A DNA stretch of 64,000 nt. Source: an uncultured Bacillaceae bacterium (GTDB taxonomy: Bacteria > Bacillota > Bacilli > Bacillales > Bacillaceae_L). The stretch spans positions 186,001-250,000 of the forward strand of contig CANMHG010000005.1 in assembly GCA_947497585.1 (NCBI GenBank), in the 5' to 3' direction. Shown here one piece after another: positions 20,188 to 29,868 of this stretch (position 1 is the stretch's first letter; each line of letters opens with the position of its first letter). The notes below the pieces were generated by a model. It worked only from the letters and a program-made list of their open reading frames with translations, was not told the origin of the DNA and searched no databases. The position numbers and the translations under genes were made by a program.

Positions 20188-20467
20188 GGTTTTTACCTCC
20201 TCGTTCTATGTAGGTACTTACCACTCGAAAAGCACCTTTTAAAAAACGTTTAGAGACTGACGACTCTTTGGGTCAGTCTCTAACATATTCAAATGCGCCT
20301 TGGCGTATTTGCGCCCGATTTTTTCGAGCTTGCTCGAAAAATTACCTTTGAAAAATCGAGGCATCTGCCAGAGGCTTTAACTTTATTCAGTAGGGATTTG
20401 AATCCCCACTTAAATTAATTTGCATTCAACCCCACTTTTCGAATTAGGGGACTTCTGCTGAATAAAG
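20188..20467. repeat. Structured intergenic segment within the bkd operon
   Basis: Between bkdAB and bkdB lie several inverted repeats. AGAGACTGAC/GTCAGTCTCT spans 20252-20281. TTTTTTCGAGC/GCTCGAAAAA is near 20320-20342. A 95-bp unit at 20377-20471 has perfect 14-bp terminal inverted repeats (TTAACTTTATTCAG / CTGAATAAAGTTAA). The right arm of that unit includes the bkdAB stop codon. It looks like one or two small non-coding mobile or palindromic elements inside an operon. I see no ORF in it. Confidence 0.65.
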
Positions 20468-21451
20468 TTAAAATTCTGCAAGTTCACGCATTGCTTTTTC
20501 TACTTTATCAGGGTTCACCATGAAGTATTTTTCCATCGTCGGAGCATATGGCATTGCCGGAACATCTGGACCAGCTAAGCGTTTAATTGGTGCATCTAAT
20601 TCGAATAGGCAGTTTTCAGCTATGATAGCCGAAACTTCACCCATAATACTACCTTCTTTATTATCCTCAGTTACTAGAAGTACTTTTCCTGTTTTAGAAG
20701 CTGCTTCAATGATAGCTTCTTTGTCTAAAGGATAAATTGTACGCAGGTCAAGAATATGTGCTGAGATTCCATCTTTTGCTAATCTTTCAGCAGCTTGTAA
20801 TGCGAAATGAACACATAAACCATATGTAATTACAGTAATATCTTCACCTTCACGCTTTACATCAGCTTTTCCAATAGGTAGTACATAATCATCAGTCGGT
20901 ACTTCTCCTTTGATTAAACGGTACGCTCGTTTATGTTCAAAGAATAGTACTGGATCTTCGTCACGAATCGCTGCTTTTAGTAAGCCTTTTACATCATAAG
21001 GTGTTGAAGGCATTACGATTTTTAATCCTGGTTGGTTTGCAAATACTGCTTCAACTGATTGTGAGTGATATAATGCACCGTGTACACCACCGCCATAAGG
21101 AGCACGGATTGTAATTGGACAACTCCAATCATTGTTTGAACGGTATCTAATTCTTGCAGCTTCTGAGATAATTTGGTTAACTGCTGGCATGATAAAATCA
21201 GCAAATTGCATTTCTGCAATTGGTCTCATACCGTACATTGCTGCTCCAATACCTACTCCAGCGATTGCTGATTCAGCTAATGGAGTGTCTAACACGCGGT
21301 CTTCACCAAATTGGTCATAAAGTCCTTGTGTCGCTTTAAATACTCCACCTTTTCTCCCAACGTCTTCACCTAATACGAAAACCTTAGGGTCTCTTTCCAT
21401 TTCTTCACGCATTGCCATTGTAACTGCATCAATATATGAAATAACAGGCAT
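20468..21451 (-). CDS. bkdAB: Branched-chain 2-oxo acid dehydrogenase E1 beta
   Basis: The 327-residue protein has the transketolase-like pyrimidine domain (VFVLGEDVGRKGGVFKAT near residue 25; DTPLAESAIAGVGIGAA near 57) and a C-terminal transketolase domain. With BkdAA it forms the thiamine-diphosphate-dependent E1 that decarboxylates branched 2-oxo acids. Start is the ATG at 21451 with GGGGG 8 bases upstream; a TTG one codon earlier is less likely. It follows bkdAA by 18 bases. Confidence 0.95.
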   Translation of the reverse strand: MPVISYIDAVTMAMREEMERDPKVFVLGEDVGRKGGVFKATQGLYDQFGEDRVLDTPLAESAIAGVGIGAAMYGMRPIAEMQFADFIMPAVNQIISEAARIRYRSNNDWSCPITIRAPYGGGVHGALYHSQSVEAVFANQPGLKIVMPSTPYDVKGLLKAAIRDEDPVLFFEHKRAYRLIKGEVPTDDYVLPIGKADVKREGEDITVITYGLCVHFALQAAERLAKDGISAHILDLRTIYPLDKEAIIEAASKTGKVLLVTEDNKEGSIMGEVSAIIAENCLFELDAPIKRLAGPDVPAMPYAPTMEKYFMVNPDKVEKAMRELAEF

Positions 21452-21469
21452 CAAATTTTCCCCCTTACT

Positions 21470-22462
21470 TTACTCAGCATAAACATGCTTAAGAGCAGAT
21501 TCTGGTTCCGCATATGGAGCATTCTCAGCATAATCAGTTGCTTCGTTTACAAGCTTCATAATACGGTCGTTCATTGTTGTTTCAATTTCTTCTGTTAGTA
21601 CACCAACCTCTTTTAAGTAGGCTGCAAAAAGAATGATTGGGTCTTTTTTCTTCGCTTCCGCTACCTCGTCTTGTTCACGATAGCTACGATCATCGTCATC
21701 ACTGGAGTGAGGTGTTAATCGATATGAGATCGTCTCAACAAGTGTTGGGCCTTCGCCACGACGGCCACGCTCTGCAGCTTCTTTAACAACTTTATAAACT
21801 TCTAATGGATCATTTCCATCTACTGTATAACCTGGCATTCCATATCCAATTGCACGATCTGATACGTTTTCACATGCTAATTGTTTTTCAATAGGAACTG
21901 AAATTGCATATTTATTATTTTCACACATGAAGATAACTGGTAACTTATGAACTCCAGCAAAGTTAGCACCCTCATGGAAGTCACCTTGGTTAGACGAACC
22001 TTCCCCAAATGTAACGAATGTAACTAGATCCTTCTTTTCCATTTTTCCAGCTAAGGCAATACCTACAGCATGTGGTACTTGAGTTGTAACCGGTGAAGAA
22101 CCTGTAACAATATTATTTTTCTTTTGACCAAAGTGTCCAGGCATTTGACGTCCACCAGAGTTAGGATCTTCTGCTTTAGCAAAACCAGAAAGCATTAGTT
22201 CTGTAGCAGTCATTCCAAAAGTTAATACAACTCCCATATCACGGTAATACGGAAGAACATAATCTTTTTCACGGTCTAATGCAAAAGCTGCTCCAACTTG
22301 TGCTGCCTCTTGACCTTGACACGAGATAACAAATGGAATTTTACCCGCACGGTTTAATAGCCACATACGCTCATCAATTCTACGTGATAGTAGCATAGTT
22401 TCATACATTTCAAGAACTTTTTCATCAGTTAAACCTAATGCTTGATGACGATTTTCTGTCAT
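21470..22462 (-). CDS. bkdAA: Branched-chain 2-oxo acid dehydrogenase E1 alpha
   Basis: The 330-residue subunit shows the thiamine diphosphate motif GEGSSNQGDFHEGANFA around residue 150 and the region ISYRLTPHSSDDDDRSYR with the phosphorylation-loop type sequence of E1 alpha. QGQEAAQVGAAFAL near residue 50 is also typical. It pairs with BkdAB. RBS TAGGAGG precedes the ATG. In operon order it lies between lpdV and bkdAB, as in B. subtilis. Confidence 0.95.
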   Translation of the reverse strand: MTENRHQALGLTDEKVLEMYETMLLSRRIDERMWLLNRAGKIPFVISCQGQEAAQVGAAFALDREKDYVLPYYRDMGVVLTFGMTATELMLSGFAKAEDPNSGGRQMPGHFGQKKNNIVTGSSPVTTQVPHAVGIALAGKMEKKDLVTFVTFGEGSSNQGDFHEGANFAGVHKLPVIFMCENNKYAISVPIEKQLACENVSDRAIGYGMPGYTVDGNDPLEVYKVVKEAAERGRRGEGPTLVETISYRLTPHSSDDDDRSYREQDEVAEAKKKDPIILFAAYLKEVGVLTEEIETTMNDRIMKLVNEATDYAENAPYAEPESALKHVYAE

Positions 22463-22501
22463 AATTAATAACCTCCTATATAAAAGCTTAAATTCTTTCC
22501 A

Positions 22502-23923
22502 TTATGAATGGATTGCCTTGCCATAAACAGCTAATGCTGCTTCACCAATTGCCTCAGATAATGTTGGGTGAGGGTGAATGGTATGTGAAATCTCCCAAGG
22601 AGTTGCATCAAGTACTCTTGCTAGTCCTGCCTCTGAAATCATATCTGTAACATGTGGGCCAATCATATGTACACCTAATAGGTCATCAGTGTCTTCATCA
22701 ACCACAAGTTTTACAAATCCATCACTTTCACCGTAAACAAGTGCTTTCCCAATCGCTCTGAATGAAAATTTACCTGTTTTTACATTAAAGCCCTTTTCTT
22801 TTGCTTCATCTTCTGTATAGCCAACACTTGCAACCTCTGGGCTACTATATACACACTTAGAAATAAGGGTATAATCGATAGGCATAGGATTTTCGTTAGC
22901 AATATGCTCAACCGCTACAATTCCTTCATGGGATGCAACGTGGGCTAATTGCAAGCCACCGATTACATCTCCTATAGCATAAATATGAGATTCTTTTGTT
23001 TGATAAAATTCATTTGTTACGATATTTCCTCTATCAAGTTGAATCTCCGTATTCTCTAGACCTATTCCTTCAACATTTGCTTGGCGCCCTACTGAAACAA
23101 GTAGTTTTTCAGCAGTAAATGTCTTTTGTTCACCCTTGTGCTCAGCTTTGATTGTTACTCCTTCTCCCTTTTCAAGGGTTTCAGGGAGTACTTTCGCACC
23201 AGTAACAATTTTTACACCTTTTTTCTTCATTAGACGCTGTAGCTCTTTTGATACTTCTTTATCTTCAGTTGGCAAGATTCGATCTGCATATTCTAATACA
23301 GTTACTTCTAAGCCAAAATCAACAAGCATTGATGCCCATTCAATCCCAATAACCCCGCCACCAACGATGATAATTGATTTAGGTAATTCTTTCATAGCTA
23401 ATGCTTCGTCTGATGTCATTACATACTCACTATCAGCTTCAAGACCAGGTAATGTACGCGGTCTTGATCCAGTTGCAATAATGACATTTTTAGGAATTAA
23501 CATTTCGTTTTCTTCGCCATTATTCATTTCAACTGAAATTGTACCAGGCATCGGTGAGAAAATAGAAGGCCCTAAAATACGTCCTAATCCTTCATATACA
23601 CTGATTTTCCCTTGCTTCATTAAATGCTGAACACCTTTATAAAGCTGATCAGTGATTTTCTCTTTTCTAGCTTGAACCTTTGAAAAATCTAGAGTTACAT
23701 CACTTGTTAATACGCCAAATTCTTCGCTCTTTTTCGTAGTAGCATATACCTCTGCACTTCTTAGTAATGCTTTACTTGGTATACATCCAGCGTGAAGACA
23801 TGTACCTCCAAGCTTTCCTTTTTCAACAACTGCTACCTTCAATCCAAGCTGTGAGGCACGAATTGCAGCAACATATCCGCCAGTTCCTCCACCTAGAATA
23901 ACTAAATCATATTCCGTTGCCAT
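22502..23923 (-). CDS. lpdV: Dihydrolipoyl dehydrogenase of the Bkd complex (E3)
   Basis: The 473-residue flavoprotein has FAD motif LGGGTGGYVAAIRAS at the start and the redox disulfide motif GGTCLHAGCIPSKALL at about residues 40-55. The NAD-binding GGGVIGIEWASML is near 185, and the C-terminal catalytic His/Glu lies in HIHPHPTLSEAIGEAA. It reoxidises the lipoyl arm of BkdB, passing electrons to NAD+. Its location inside the bkd operon marks it as LpdV rather than the pyruvate dehydrogenase E3. Confidence 0.95.
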   Translation of the reverse strand: MATEYDLVILGGGTGGYVAAIRASQLGLKVAVVEKGKLGGTCLHAGCIPSKALLRSAEVYATTKKSEEFGVLTSDVTLDFSKVQARKEKITDQLYKGVQHLMKQGKISVYEGLGRILGPSIFSPMPGTISVEMNNGEENEMLIPKNVIIATGSRPRTLPGLEADSEYVMTSDEALAMKELPKSIIIVGGGVIGIEWASMLVDFGLEVTVLEYADRILPTEDKEVSKELQRLMKKKGVKIVTGAKVLPETLEKGEGVTIKAEHKGEQKTFTAEKLLVSVGRQANVEGIGLENTEIQLDRGNIVTNEFYQTKESHIYAIGDVIGGLQLAHVASHEGIVAVEHIANENPMPIDYTLISKCVYSSPEVASVGYTEDEAKEKGFNVKTGKFSFRAIGKALVYGESDGFVKLVVDEDTDDLLGVHMIGPHVTDMISEAGLARVLDATPWEISHTIHPHPTLSEAIGEAALAVYGKAIHS

Positions 23924-23947
23924 GTTCCTTACATCTCCCGTCTATTT

Positions 23948-25057
23948 TTACTGTGTCACTTTTGTTTGCTTTACTTCCCCTGGATAATCCTTTGCTTCCT
24001 CTTCACCTCTAAGGACACGTAATGCCCCTTCAGTTAGTGCCTGAAGTTCATTTTCACCCGGTTCCACAATGACATCAGCAATCCAATTCACTTGATCAGC
24101 AATCTCCTTAACAAATTCCTTACCATAAGCAAGGCCACCAGTAAGAATAATTGCATCAACCTTTCCAGCTAATACAGCACTTGCAGCACCAATTTCTTTA
24201 GCAACCTGGTAAGCCATTGCATTATACACATTCTTGGCTTTTTCATCACCAGCTTTAATCATTTGTTCAACCTTAACTGCATCATTTGTACCAAGATAAC
24301 CTACCAGACCACCTTGACCTACAAGTTTTTTCATAATTTCTTCTCTGTAATAATGGCCTGAGTAACATAAAGCTACTAAATCACCTGCTGGTACAGTTCC
24401 AGCACGCTCCGGGCTAAACGGCCCATCACCATGTAATCCATTATTTACTTCAATTACTCTTCCTTGCTTATGAACACCAACGGTAATACCGCCACCCATA
24501 TGAGTTACAATCAAATTTAATTCTGTATACTTTTTACCAAGTTCCTTTGACACTCTTCTAGCTACTGCTTTTTGATTCAATGCGTGAAAAATACTTTTTC
24601 TTTCAATCAGAGAAAATCCGGAGATACGAGCAATCGGGGCTAGTTCATCTACTACTACCGGGTCTACAATAAATGAAGGGATATTTAAATTTGAAGCAAT
24701 CTCATACGCTAGAATCCCACCTAAATTTGATGCATGTTGGCCGGAGTATCCTATTTTAAGATCATGAAGCATTTCATTATTAACCTTATACGTGCCACCT
24801 TCGATAGGACGTAAAAGCCCACCTCTTCCACAAACTGCATTTAGTTTAGAGATGTTGATGCCTTCGTTATCTAGGGCTTCTAGTATTGTATTTTTTCTAA
24901 ATTCATATTGATCAATAATATTTGCATATGAATTAATAACTTCACTATCATGACGAATCGTCTTCTCAAATACTGAGCGCTCATTATCAAACACGCCAAT
25001 TTTCGTTGATGTTGATCCTGGGTTGATTACGAGAATTCGATATTCTTTTTCCTGCAA
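23948..25057 (-). CDS. buk: Butyrate / branched-chain fatty acid kinase
   Basis: This acetokinase-family enzyme of 369 residues has [17 protein letters not shown] near the start, [16 protein letters not shown] near residue 200 and [12 protein letters not shown]. It converts acyl phosphates from Ptb to acids while making ATP. The start is the TTG at 25057. GGAGG lies 8 bases upstream; the next in-frame TTG further up (25072) abuts the Shine-Dalgarno itself. Gene order ptb-bcd-buk-lpdV follows B. subtilis. Confidence 0.93.
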   Translation of the reverse strand: MQEKEYRILVINPGSTSTKIGVFDNERSVFEKTIRHDSEVINSYANIIDQYEFRKNTILEALDNEGINISKLNAVCGRGGLLRPIEGGTYKVNNEMLHDLKIGYSGQHASNLGGILAYEIASNLNIPSFIVDPVVVDELAPIARISGFSLIERKSIFHALNQKAVARRVSKELGKKYTELNLIVTHMGGGITVGVHKQGRVIEVNNGLHGDGPFSPERAGTVPAGDLVALCYSGHYYREEIMKKLVGQGGLVGYLGTNDAVKVEQMIKAGDEKAKNVYNAMAYQVAKEIGAASAVLAGKVDAIILTGGLAYGKEFVKEIADQVNWIADVIVEPGENELQALTEGALRVLRGEEEAKDYPGEVKQTKVTQ

Positions 25058-25101
25058 CGTTGAAACCTCCAAAATGTTAAGTAATAGGTTATTACTTTAA
25101 C

Positions 25102-25149
25102 ACCACTAATTTGTAATAGTGGTAAAGAGAAGACAGTCCCTTTACCACT
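25102..25149. promoter_or_regulatory. Mutually exclusive hairpins between bcd and buk
   Basis: AGTGGT at 25118-25123 can pair with ACCACT at 25102-25107. Extended as AGTGGTAAAG it can pair instead with CTTTACCACT at 25140-25149. The two stems exclude each other. This could act in mRNA processing or attenuation within the operon; no U run follows, so it is not a simple terminator. Confidence 0.45.
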
Positions 25150-25156
25150 ACCTTAA

Positions 25157-26251
25157 TTATCTACGGCTAATAATACTGTGCCCGTTTTGTAAGAATTGGC
25201 TACGAGAATTTCTCATTCTCTCAATACGTTCTTCAGCAAGTCTGTCTGCTGCTAGGTAAGTTGGTATCCCATCACGCTTAGCAATATCAATTACCTTCTC
25301 AATATTGTTATAAATCGTTTCTACTTTTTTCATTGCACGGTCACGATTGTAACCATATAACTCGTCTGCTACGTTGATAACTCCACCAGCGTTAATAACA
25401 TAATCAGGAGCATATACAATTCCCATTTCATGAATAATATCTCCATGACGCGTTTCTTTTAATTGGTTATTTGCTGCACCAGCAATTACTTTTGCTTTAA
25501 TTAATGGAATTGTTTCATCATTAATAGTTGCACCTAATGCACATGGAGCATAGATGTCACAGTCTACACTGTAGATTTCATTTGGATCAACTGCTTTTGC
25601 ACCAAATTCCTCAACAGCACGTTGAACTGCTTCTTTGTTAATGTCAGTAACGATTAACTGAGCACCTTCTTCATGTAAATGTTTACATAGGTTATACGCA
25701 ACGTTTCCTACACCTTGTATCGCAATAACTTTGCCTTCAAGTGAATCAGAACCAAACGCTTCTTTCGCTGCTGCTTTCATACCTCGATATACACCGTAAG
25801 CAGTAACAGGTGAAGGGTTTCCTGATGAACCGAATGCTGGAGAAATACCCGTTACATAATCAGTTTCTTCATGAATTAAATCCATATCTGCAACAGTTGT
25901 ACCTACGTCCTCAGCAGTGATATAACGACCATTTAGCCCTTGAATATAACGACCAAACGCACGGAATAATTCTTCATTTTTATCTTTACGTGGATCTCCA
26001 ATGATAACTGTTTTTCCACCACCAAGATTTAAACCAGCTGCTGCATTTTTATATGTCATACCTTTCGCAAGGCGAAGTGCATCTTCAATTGCTGCTGCTT
26101 CTGACTCATATGTCCACATACGTGTTCCACCTAATGCTGGACCTAGTGTTGTATCATGGATAGCTATGATAGCTTTTAATCCAGATTGCTTATCTTGACA
26201 AAATACTAATTGCTCGTAATCATAAGTCTCCATATACTTGAAAATTTCCAT
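25157..26251 (-). CDS. bcd: Leucine (branched-chain amino acid) dehydrogenase
   Basis: The 364-residue enzyme of the Glu/Leu/Phe/Val dehydrogenase family has [10 protein letters not shown], the catalytic lysine region [19 protein letters not shown] near residues 67-85, the Asp of [12 protein letters not shown], and the NAD fold [13 protein letters not shown] near 180. It reversibly deaminates Leu, Val and Ile to the 2-oxo acids that feed Bkd. RBS AGGGGGGA precedes the ATG. Confidence 0.95.
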   Translation of the reverse strand: MEIFKYMETYDYEQLVFCQDKQSGLKAIIAIHDTTLGPALGGTRMWTYESEAAAIEDALRLAKGMTYKNAAAGLNLGGGKTVIIGDPRKDKNEELFRAFGRYIQGLNGRYITAEDVGTTVADMDLIHEETDYVTGISPAFGSSGNPSPVTAYGVYRGMKAAAKEAFGSDSLEGKVIAIQGVGNVAYNLCKHLHEEGAQLIVTDINKEAVQRAVEEFGAKAVDPNEIYSVDCDIYAPCALGATINDETIPLIKAKVIAGAANNQLKETRHGDIIHEMGIVYAPDYVINAGGVINVADELYGYNRDRAMKKVETIYNNIEKVIDIAKRDGIPTYLAADRLAEERIERMRNSRSQFLQNGHSIISRR

Positions 26252-26286
26252 TGTAAAATCCCCCTAAGATAAAAAATTATATAGTT

Positions 26287-27186
26287 TTAAGCAGAACAAA
26301 CTGCTAGAGCTAATGAATATAGTTTACTTTCCGCAGAATCGGCTCTTGAAGTTAACACAATTGGAGCTTTTGCTCCTGCGATTACTGCGCCAACCTTTGC
26401 ATTTGCAAAATAGATCAATGATTTATATAGTGCATTCCCAACATCTATGGTTGGTACTAATAAAATATCTGCATTTCCAGCTACTTCAGATTGAATCCCT
26501 TTATGCTTCGCTGCTAATACAGAGACTGCATTATCAAGAGCTAGTGGACCATCAATATCACAATTTTTGATTTGTCCTCTCTTATTCATCTGTGTTAATG
26601 CTGCAGCATCTAGGGTAGCCTGCATCGTAGGATTTACAACCTCAACCGCTGCAATTGGAGCTACTTTCGGCCTTTCAATCCCGATTGAACGAGCAATTTT
26701 CACTGCATTATCAACAATCTGGACTTTTTGATTTAAATCTGGCTCGATATTCATTGCAGCATCAGTTACAATGATGAATCGATCGTAGCCTGCAACTTCA
26801 AATACAGCTGTATGAGATAAAACACTACCAGTGCGTAATCCATATTCTTTATTTAGAACTGCTTTTAAGATAGTAGCAGTTGAAATATGACCTTTCATTA
26901 AAACATCTGCATCTTTTGTATGAACAGCTCTTACAGCAAGTTCGGCAGATTTCGTATCGGAAATGGAATGTACAATTCTTATCTTGTCTGAATTTAAATA
27001 TTCAGGATTCCTTTCCTTAATAAGTTTGGTGATTTTTTCTATATCACCGTAAAGCAAAAAGCTAGCAAGATTTTTGTTCACTGCTTCAGTTACTGCCTCT
27101 ATGACTTCTGAATCCTCTGCCGCTGCAACCGCAACTGTCTTTCCAGTAAATTGGGTTGCTTTTTCAAACAATATGTCTAATTCCAT
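26287..27186 (-). CDS. ptb: Phosphate butyryltransferase
   Basis: The 299-residue phosphotransacylase of the PTA/PTB family has LMKGHISTATILKAVL near residue 95, ITDAAMNIEPDLNQK near 140, and the ending ADILLVPTIDVGNALYKSL ... GAVIAGAKAPIVLTSRADS. It exchanges CoA of branched or straight acyl-CoA for phosphate. It is the first gene of the bkd operon, and a sigma-54 promoter lies about 55 bases before its ATG. The RBS (AAAGGG) is rather far from the start. Confidence 0.94.
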   Translation of the reverse strand: MELDILFEKATQFTGKTVAVAAAEDSEVIEAVTEAVNKNLASFLLYGDIEKITKLIKERNPEYLNSDKIRIVHSISDTKSAELAVRAVHTKDADVLMKGHISTATILKAVLNKEYGLRTGSVLSHTAVFEVAGYDRFIIVTDAAMNIEPDLNQKVQIVDNAVKIARSIGIERPKVAPIAAVEVVNPTMQATLDAAALTQMNKRGQIKNCDIDGPLALDNAVSVLAAKHKGIQSEVAGNADILLVPTIDVGNALYKSLIYFANAKVGAVIAGAKAPIVLTSRADSAESKLYSLALAVCSA

Positions 27187-27238
27187 TTAGTGTTTCAACC
27201 CTTTCTAGATATAATGGCGCGGCATCCAATAATACATA

Positions 27239-27256
27239 ATGCAAGAAGTGTGCCAA
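27239..27256 (-). promoter_or_regulatory. Sigma-54 (SigL) promoter of the ptb-bkd operon
   Basis: The minus strand reads TTGGCACACTTCTTGCAT. It has TGGCAC and TTGCAT separated by 5 bases, an exact match to the -24/-12 consensus. The neighbouring bkdR encodes the matching activator. Confidence 0.92.
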
Positions 27257-27266
27257 CTCAAAACTA

Positions 27267-27281
27267 TTGAAAACGCTTTAT
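27267..27281 (-). promoter_or_regulatory. Possible cre-like site upstream of ptb
   Basis: TTGAAAACGCTTTAT resembles the CcpA cre consensus but misses the conserved C and A at the right end. It lies between the sigma-54 promoter and the probable activator sites. Confidence 0.3.
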
Positions 27282-27302
27282 TTTTATTTACATAGCTTTG
27301 CA

Positions 27303-27346
27303 GTTTTTTGCAATCATGCAATTTATTGCATGCTATTATTTGCAAT
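27303..27346. promoter_or_regulatory. Probable BkdR activator sites
   Basis: The segment holds TTGCAATCATGCAA and the palindrome ATGCAATTTATTGCAT (27316-27331, TGCAA-N4-TTGCA), plus a further TTTGCAA. It lies about 60-90 bases upstream of the -24 element and overlaps the end of bkdR; the bkdR stop codon is in the loop of the palindrome. A second TGCAA-N4-TTGCA occurs upstream of bkdR (29460-29475). Confidence 0.6.
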
Positions 27347-29389
27347 GTTGTATTTTTCAAGCTTATAATATAGGCTCCTTAGCGAGATACCTAGTACTTT
27401 CGCCGCCTTCGTTTTATTGCCCTCATATCTATGTAAAATTTCAGTAATAACTCGCCCTTCATACTCTTCAACCAATGATGATAATTTTTGTTCTTTTATT
27501 GATACCTCGATAACTTCTTTTTCTTCTGCCACTTCCCCGTTTTGAAGTGACTGAATGTGCTTTGCTTGAATATAAGTCTCGTGAAAGGCCATAAAAATAA
27601 TAGCTCGTCCTAAAACATTTTCAAGTTCTCGAACATTCCCAGGCCAATTATAGGATTTTAAATAATTAACCGCATCTTCTGTTAGTCCTTCAACATTTCT
27701 ACCATAATCTTGATTAATTTTATGGATTAAATGCATAGATAACGCCGGAATTTCTTCCTTTCTCATTCTTAGAGGCGGAATGTGGATTGGCATACGATTT
27801 AACCTATAGTATAAGTCTTCACGAAAAGTACCTTTTCCAATTCCCTTTTCTAGATTGACATTGGTAGCAGCAATCACGCGAACATTAATTGGGATTGTTT
27901 TAGTACCACCAACCCTTGTAATCTCATGTTCTTGCAATACACGAAGTAATTTAGCTTGCGTATTGGCTGATAATTCGCCAATTTCATCTAGAAAAATGCT
28001 GCCATTATGCGCCTCTTCAAAGAGCCCTCGCTTGCCTCCGCGTTTAGCTCCCGAGAATGCCCCTTCCTCATAGCCGAACAATTCACTTTCTAACAATGAT
28101 TCAGATAGAGCAGCACAATTTACACGTACAAACTTGTTGTATTTCCGGTCACTCGCATTATGAATAGCATGAGCAAATAACTCCTTTCCCGTACCTGATT
28201 CTCCTCTGAGAAGAACAGTAGCAGGCGTTTTTGCTCCAAGCTTTGCTTGCTCTATTGCAAATTGCATTTCTTCAGATGCACCAATGATATCATCGAATGA
28301 GTACTTTGCTTCAAGTGTTCTAATAATTTGCCGAGCCCTATTCAACTCATTGGTAAGCGATTTAATCTCTGACATATCATGGATTACCCCGACACTTCCC
28401 TTAAGCTTGCTATCCACTATAATCGGGGCTACATTTACAATTACATCTTTTTTACTCGGACCAACCTTCATTCTTACTCCACGAACAGGTCTACGAGTTT
28501 GAAGTACTTGCATATGCATACTTTCCCCTTCAGAAATATCAGTATTCGCAGGCTTACCAATGACTTCATCTTGTTCTAGTCCAGTAATTCTGGTATAGGC
28601 CGGGTTAATTAAAATACCTCGTCCTTCCTCATCAACAACTGTTATCGCCTCGTCCGAAGACTGAATTATAGCTTCTAGCATGGTCTGGATTTCCTTAAGG
28701 TTTGTTATTTCTTCTGCTAAATTAACAACCTCTGTAATATCCTTGAACACTGCAAAAGCACCCATTAGGAGTCCATTTTCGTTAACCATCGGAATCCTAG
28801 TTGATATTACTTTCCGTCCATTCTCAAGGACCATTTCTTGATTTAGTTCCGTTTCCCTTGTATGTAAAACTCGTGGTAGTTTACTCGCGGAAATGACATC
28901 ATAAATATGTTTCCCAAGTGCGTCCACTTTATTTAATTCAGTCATTCTTTCGGCGCTACGGTTAAACAATATGATATAGCCTTTTTCATCAATTACGATC
29001 ATACCATCATGAGTGGAATTAAAGATGAGATCATGCTTATAGGTTTCCTCTTTAAAATTCGTAATTAAGGCTTCTTTTTCTTCCATTAACCTTGCTGTAA
29101 TATGAGCAACCGAACCAGGAATAATGACTGTTCGTTTACTTCGTTTTTCTCTAATTTCATTAAATACCTTTTCGTCACCTGTGGTGTCTACAACGATATC
29201 AATGTTGCCTGAGATAAAATCACGCCAATTCTGACCTGTTAAGACACCAAGTTGCTTTGCAAGGGCAATTCCTGGTGCTTCTTGGTTAATATCAACCATT
29301 GCCACAACTTCCATCATTTCCGTTTCATGAAGGATGGTTAATAAAGCACTACCACCTTTACCGGCACCTACAATCAAAACTTTTTGCAT
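27323..29389 (-). CDS. bkdR: Sigma-54-dependent activator of the bkd operon
   Basis: The 688-residue regulator starts with a nucleotide-fold segment ([17 protein letters not shown]) that may sense a metabolite. Two PAS domains follow (about 115-225 and 240-350). The AAA+ domain is complete: Walker A GESGTGKE, the sigma-54 contact loop [15 protein letters not shown] and Walker [12 protein letters not shown] Fis-type HTH ([19 protein letters not shown]) ends it. In B. subtilis BkdR activates ptb-bkd with SigL in the presence of isoleucine or valine. It is transcribed in line with the operon it controls. Confidence 0.95.
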   Translation of the reverse strand: MQKVLIVGAGKGGSALLTILHETEMMEVVAMVDINQEAPGIALAKQLGVLTGQNWRDFISGNIDIVVDTTGDEKVFNEIREKRSKRTVIIPGSVAHITARLMEEKEALITNFKEETYKHDLIFNSTHDGMIVIDEKGYIILFNRSAERMTELNKVDALGKHIYDVISASKLPRVLHTRETELNQEMVLENGRKVISTRIPMVNENGLLMGAFAVFKDITEVVNLAEEITNLKEIQTMLEAIIQSSDEAITVVDEEGRGILINPAYTRITGLEQDEVIGKPANTDISEGESMHMQVLQTRRPVRGVRMKVGPSKKDVIVNVAPIIVDSKLKGSVGVIHDMSEIKSLTNELNRARQIIRTLEAKYSFDDIIGASEEMQFAIEQAKLGAKTPATVLLRGESGTGKELFAHAIHNASDRKYNKFVRVNCAALSESLLESELFGYEEGAFSGAKRGGKRGLFEEAHNGSIFLDEIGELSANTQAKLLRVLQEHEITRVGGTKTIPINVRVIAATNVNLEKGIGKGTFREDLYYRLNRMPIHIPPLRMRKEEIPALSMHLIHKINQDYGRNVEGLTEDAVNYLKSYNWPGNVRELENVLGRAIIFMAFHETYIQAKHIQSLQNGEVAEEKEVIEVSIKEQKLSSLVEEYEGRVITEILHRYEGNKTKAAKVLGISLRSLYYKLEKYNIANNSMQ

Positions 29390-29459
29390 GAAAACACCTC
29401 ACTAAACTATCGGAAAATATAGAAATTTGCAAAATATTACATACACTTAAGTATGACTC

Positions 29460-29475
29460 ATGCAAAAAATTGCAA
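29460..29475. promoter_or_regulatory. BkdR-site-like palindrome upstream of bkdR
   Basis: ATGCAAAAAATTGCAA contains TGCAA-N4-TTGCA, the same pattern as the site near the ptb promoter. It lies 70 bases ahead of bkdR and 93 bases ahead of the divergent yqzF-like gene. This may indicate autoregulation. Confidence 0.45.
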
Positions 29476-29567
29476 CATCCTTATCATACCGTTTTTCTCT
29501 TATCTTGACAAATAGTTTTATTAGATTATGATTTGTAAAGGAAGTCATTTTTGAAAGGTTGTTTACT

Positions 29568-29804
29568 ATGCAACGAATATTTGCTTTAATCATTGTTCTA
29601 ATACCTGGGGCTCTAGCAGCATTAGGCATAAAATATATGCGAGACGTCTTTTTCGGAATAATTAATCCACCAATACCTTATCTATGGCTACAATTCATAA
29701 TCGGTTTATTGCTTTTTTTAATCGGCTTAGGATTTGTCGCAGGTTTTATCCTTCACAGAGACCGGAAGCGCAATAAAGTACAAACTCGGTTTCAAAAAAA
29801 ATAA
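29568..29804 (+). CDS. yqzF: DUF2627-family small membrane protein
   Basis: From the ATG at 29568 (GAAAGG upstream) the protein has 78 residues and two hydrophobic segments, about 4-20 and 38-63. A basic tail RDRKRNKVQTRFQKK follows. The motif GIKYMRD is typical of the YqzF/DUF2627 proteins found next to bkdR in Bacillus. Function is unknown. It is divergent from bkdR and ends in its own terminator. Confidence 0.82.
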   Translation: MQRIFALIIVLIPGALAALGIKYMRDVFFGIINPPIPYLWLQFIIGLLLFLIGLGFVAGFILHRDRKRNKVQTRFQKK

Positions 29805-29840
29805 GCAAAGTGCACACTGTGCGCTTTGCTTTTTACTTTT
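29803..29840 (+). terminator. Terminator after the yqzF-like gene
   Basis: AGCAAAGTGCAC and GTGCGCTTTGCT pair with one G-T pair and are followed by TTTT. Confidence 0.85.
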
Positions 29841-29868
29841 TATAATGTCTTGTAATGGTTCATGCGGG

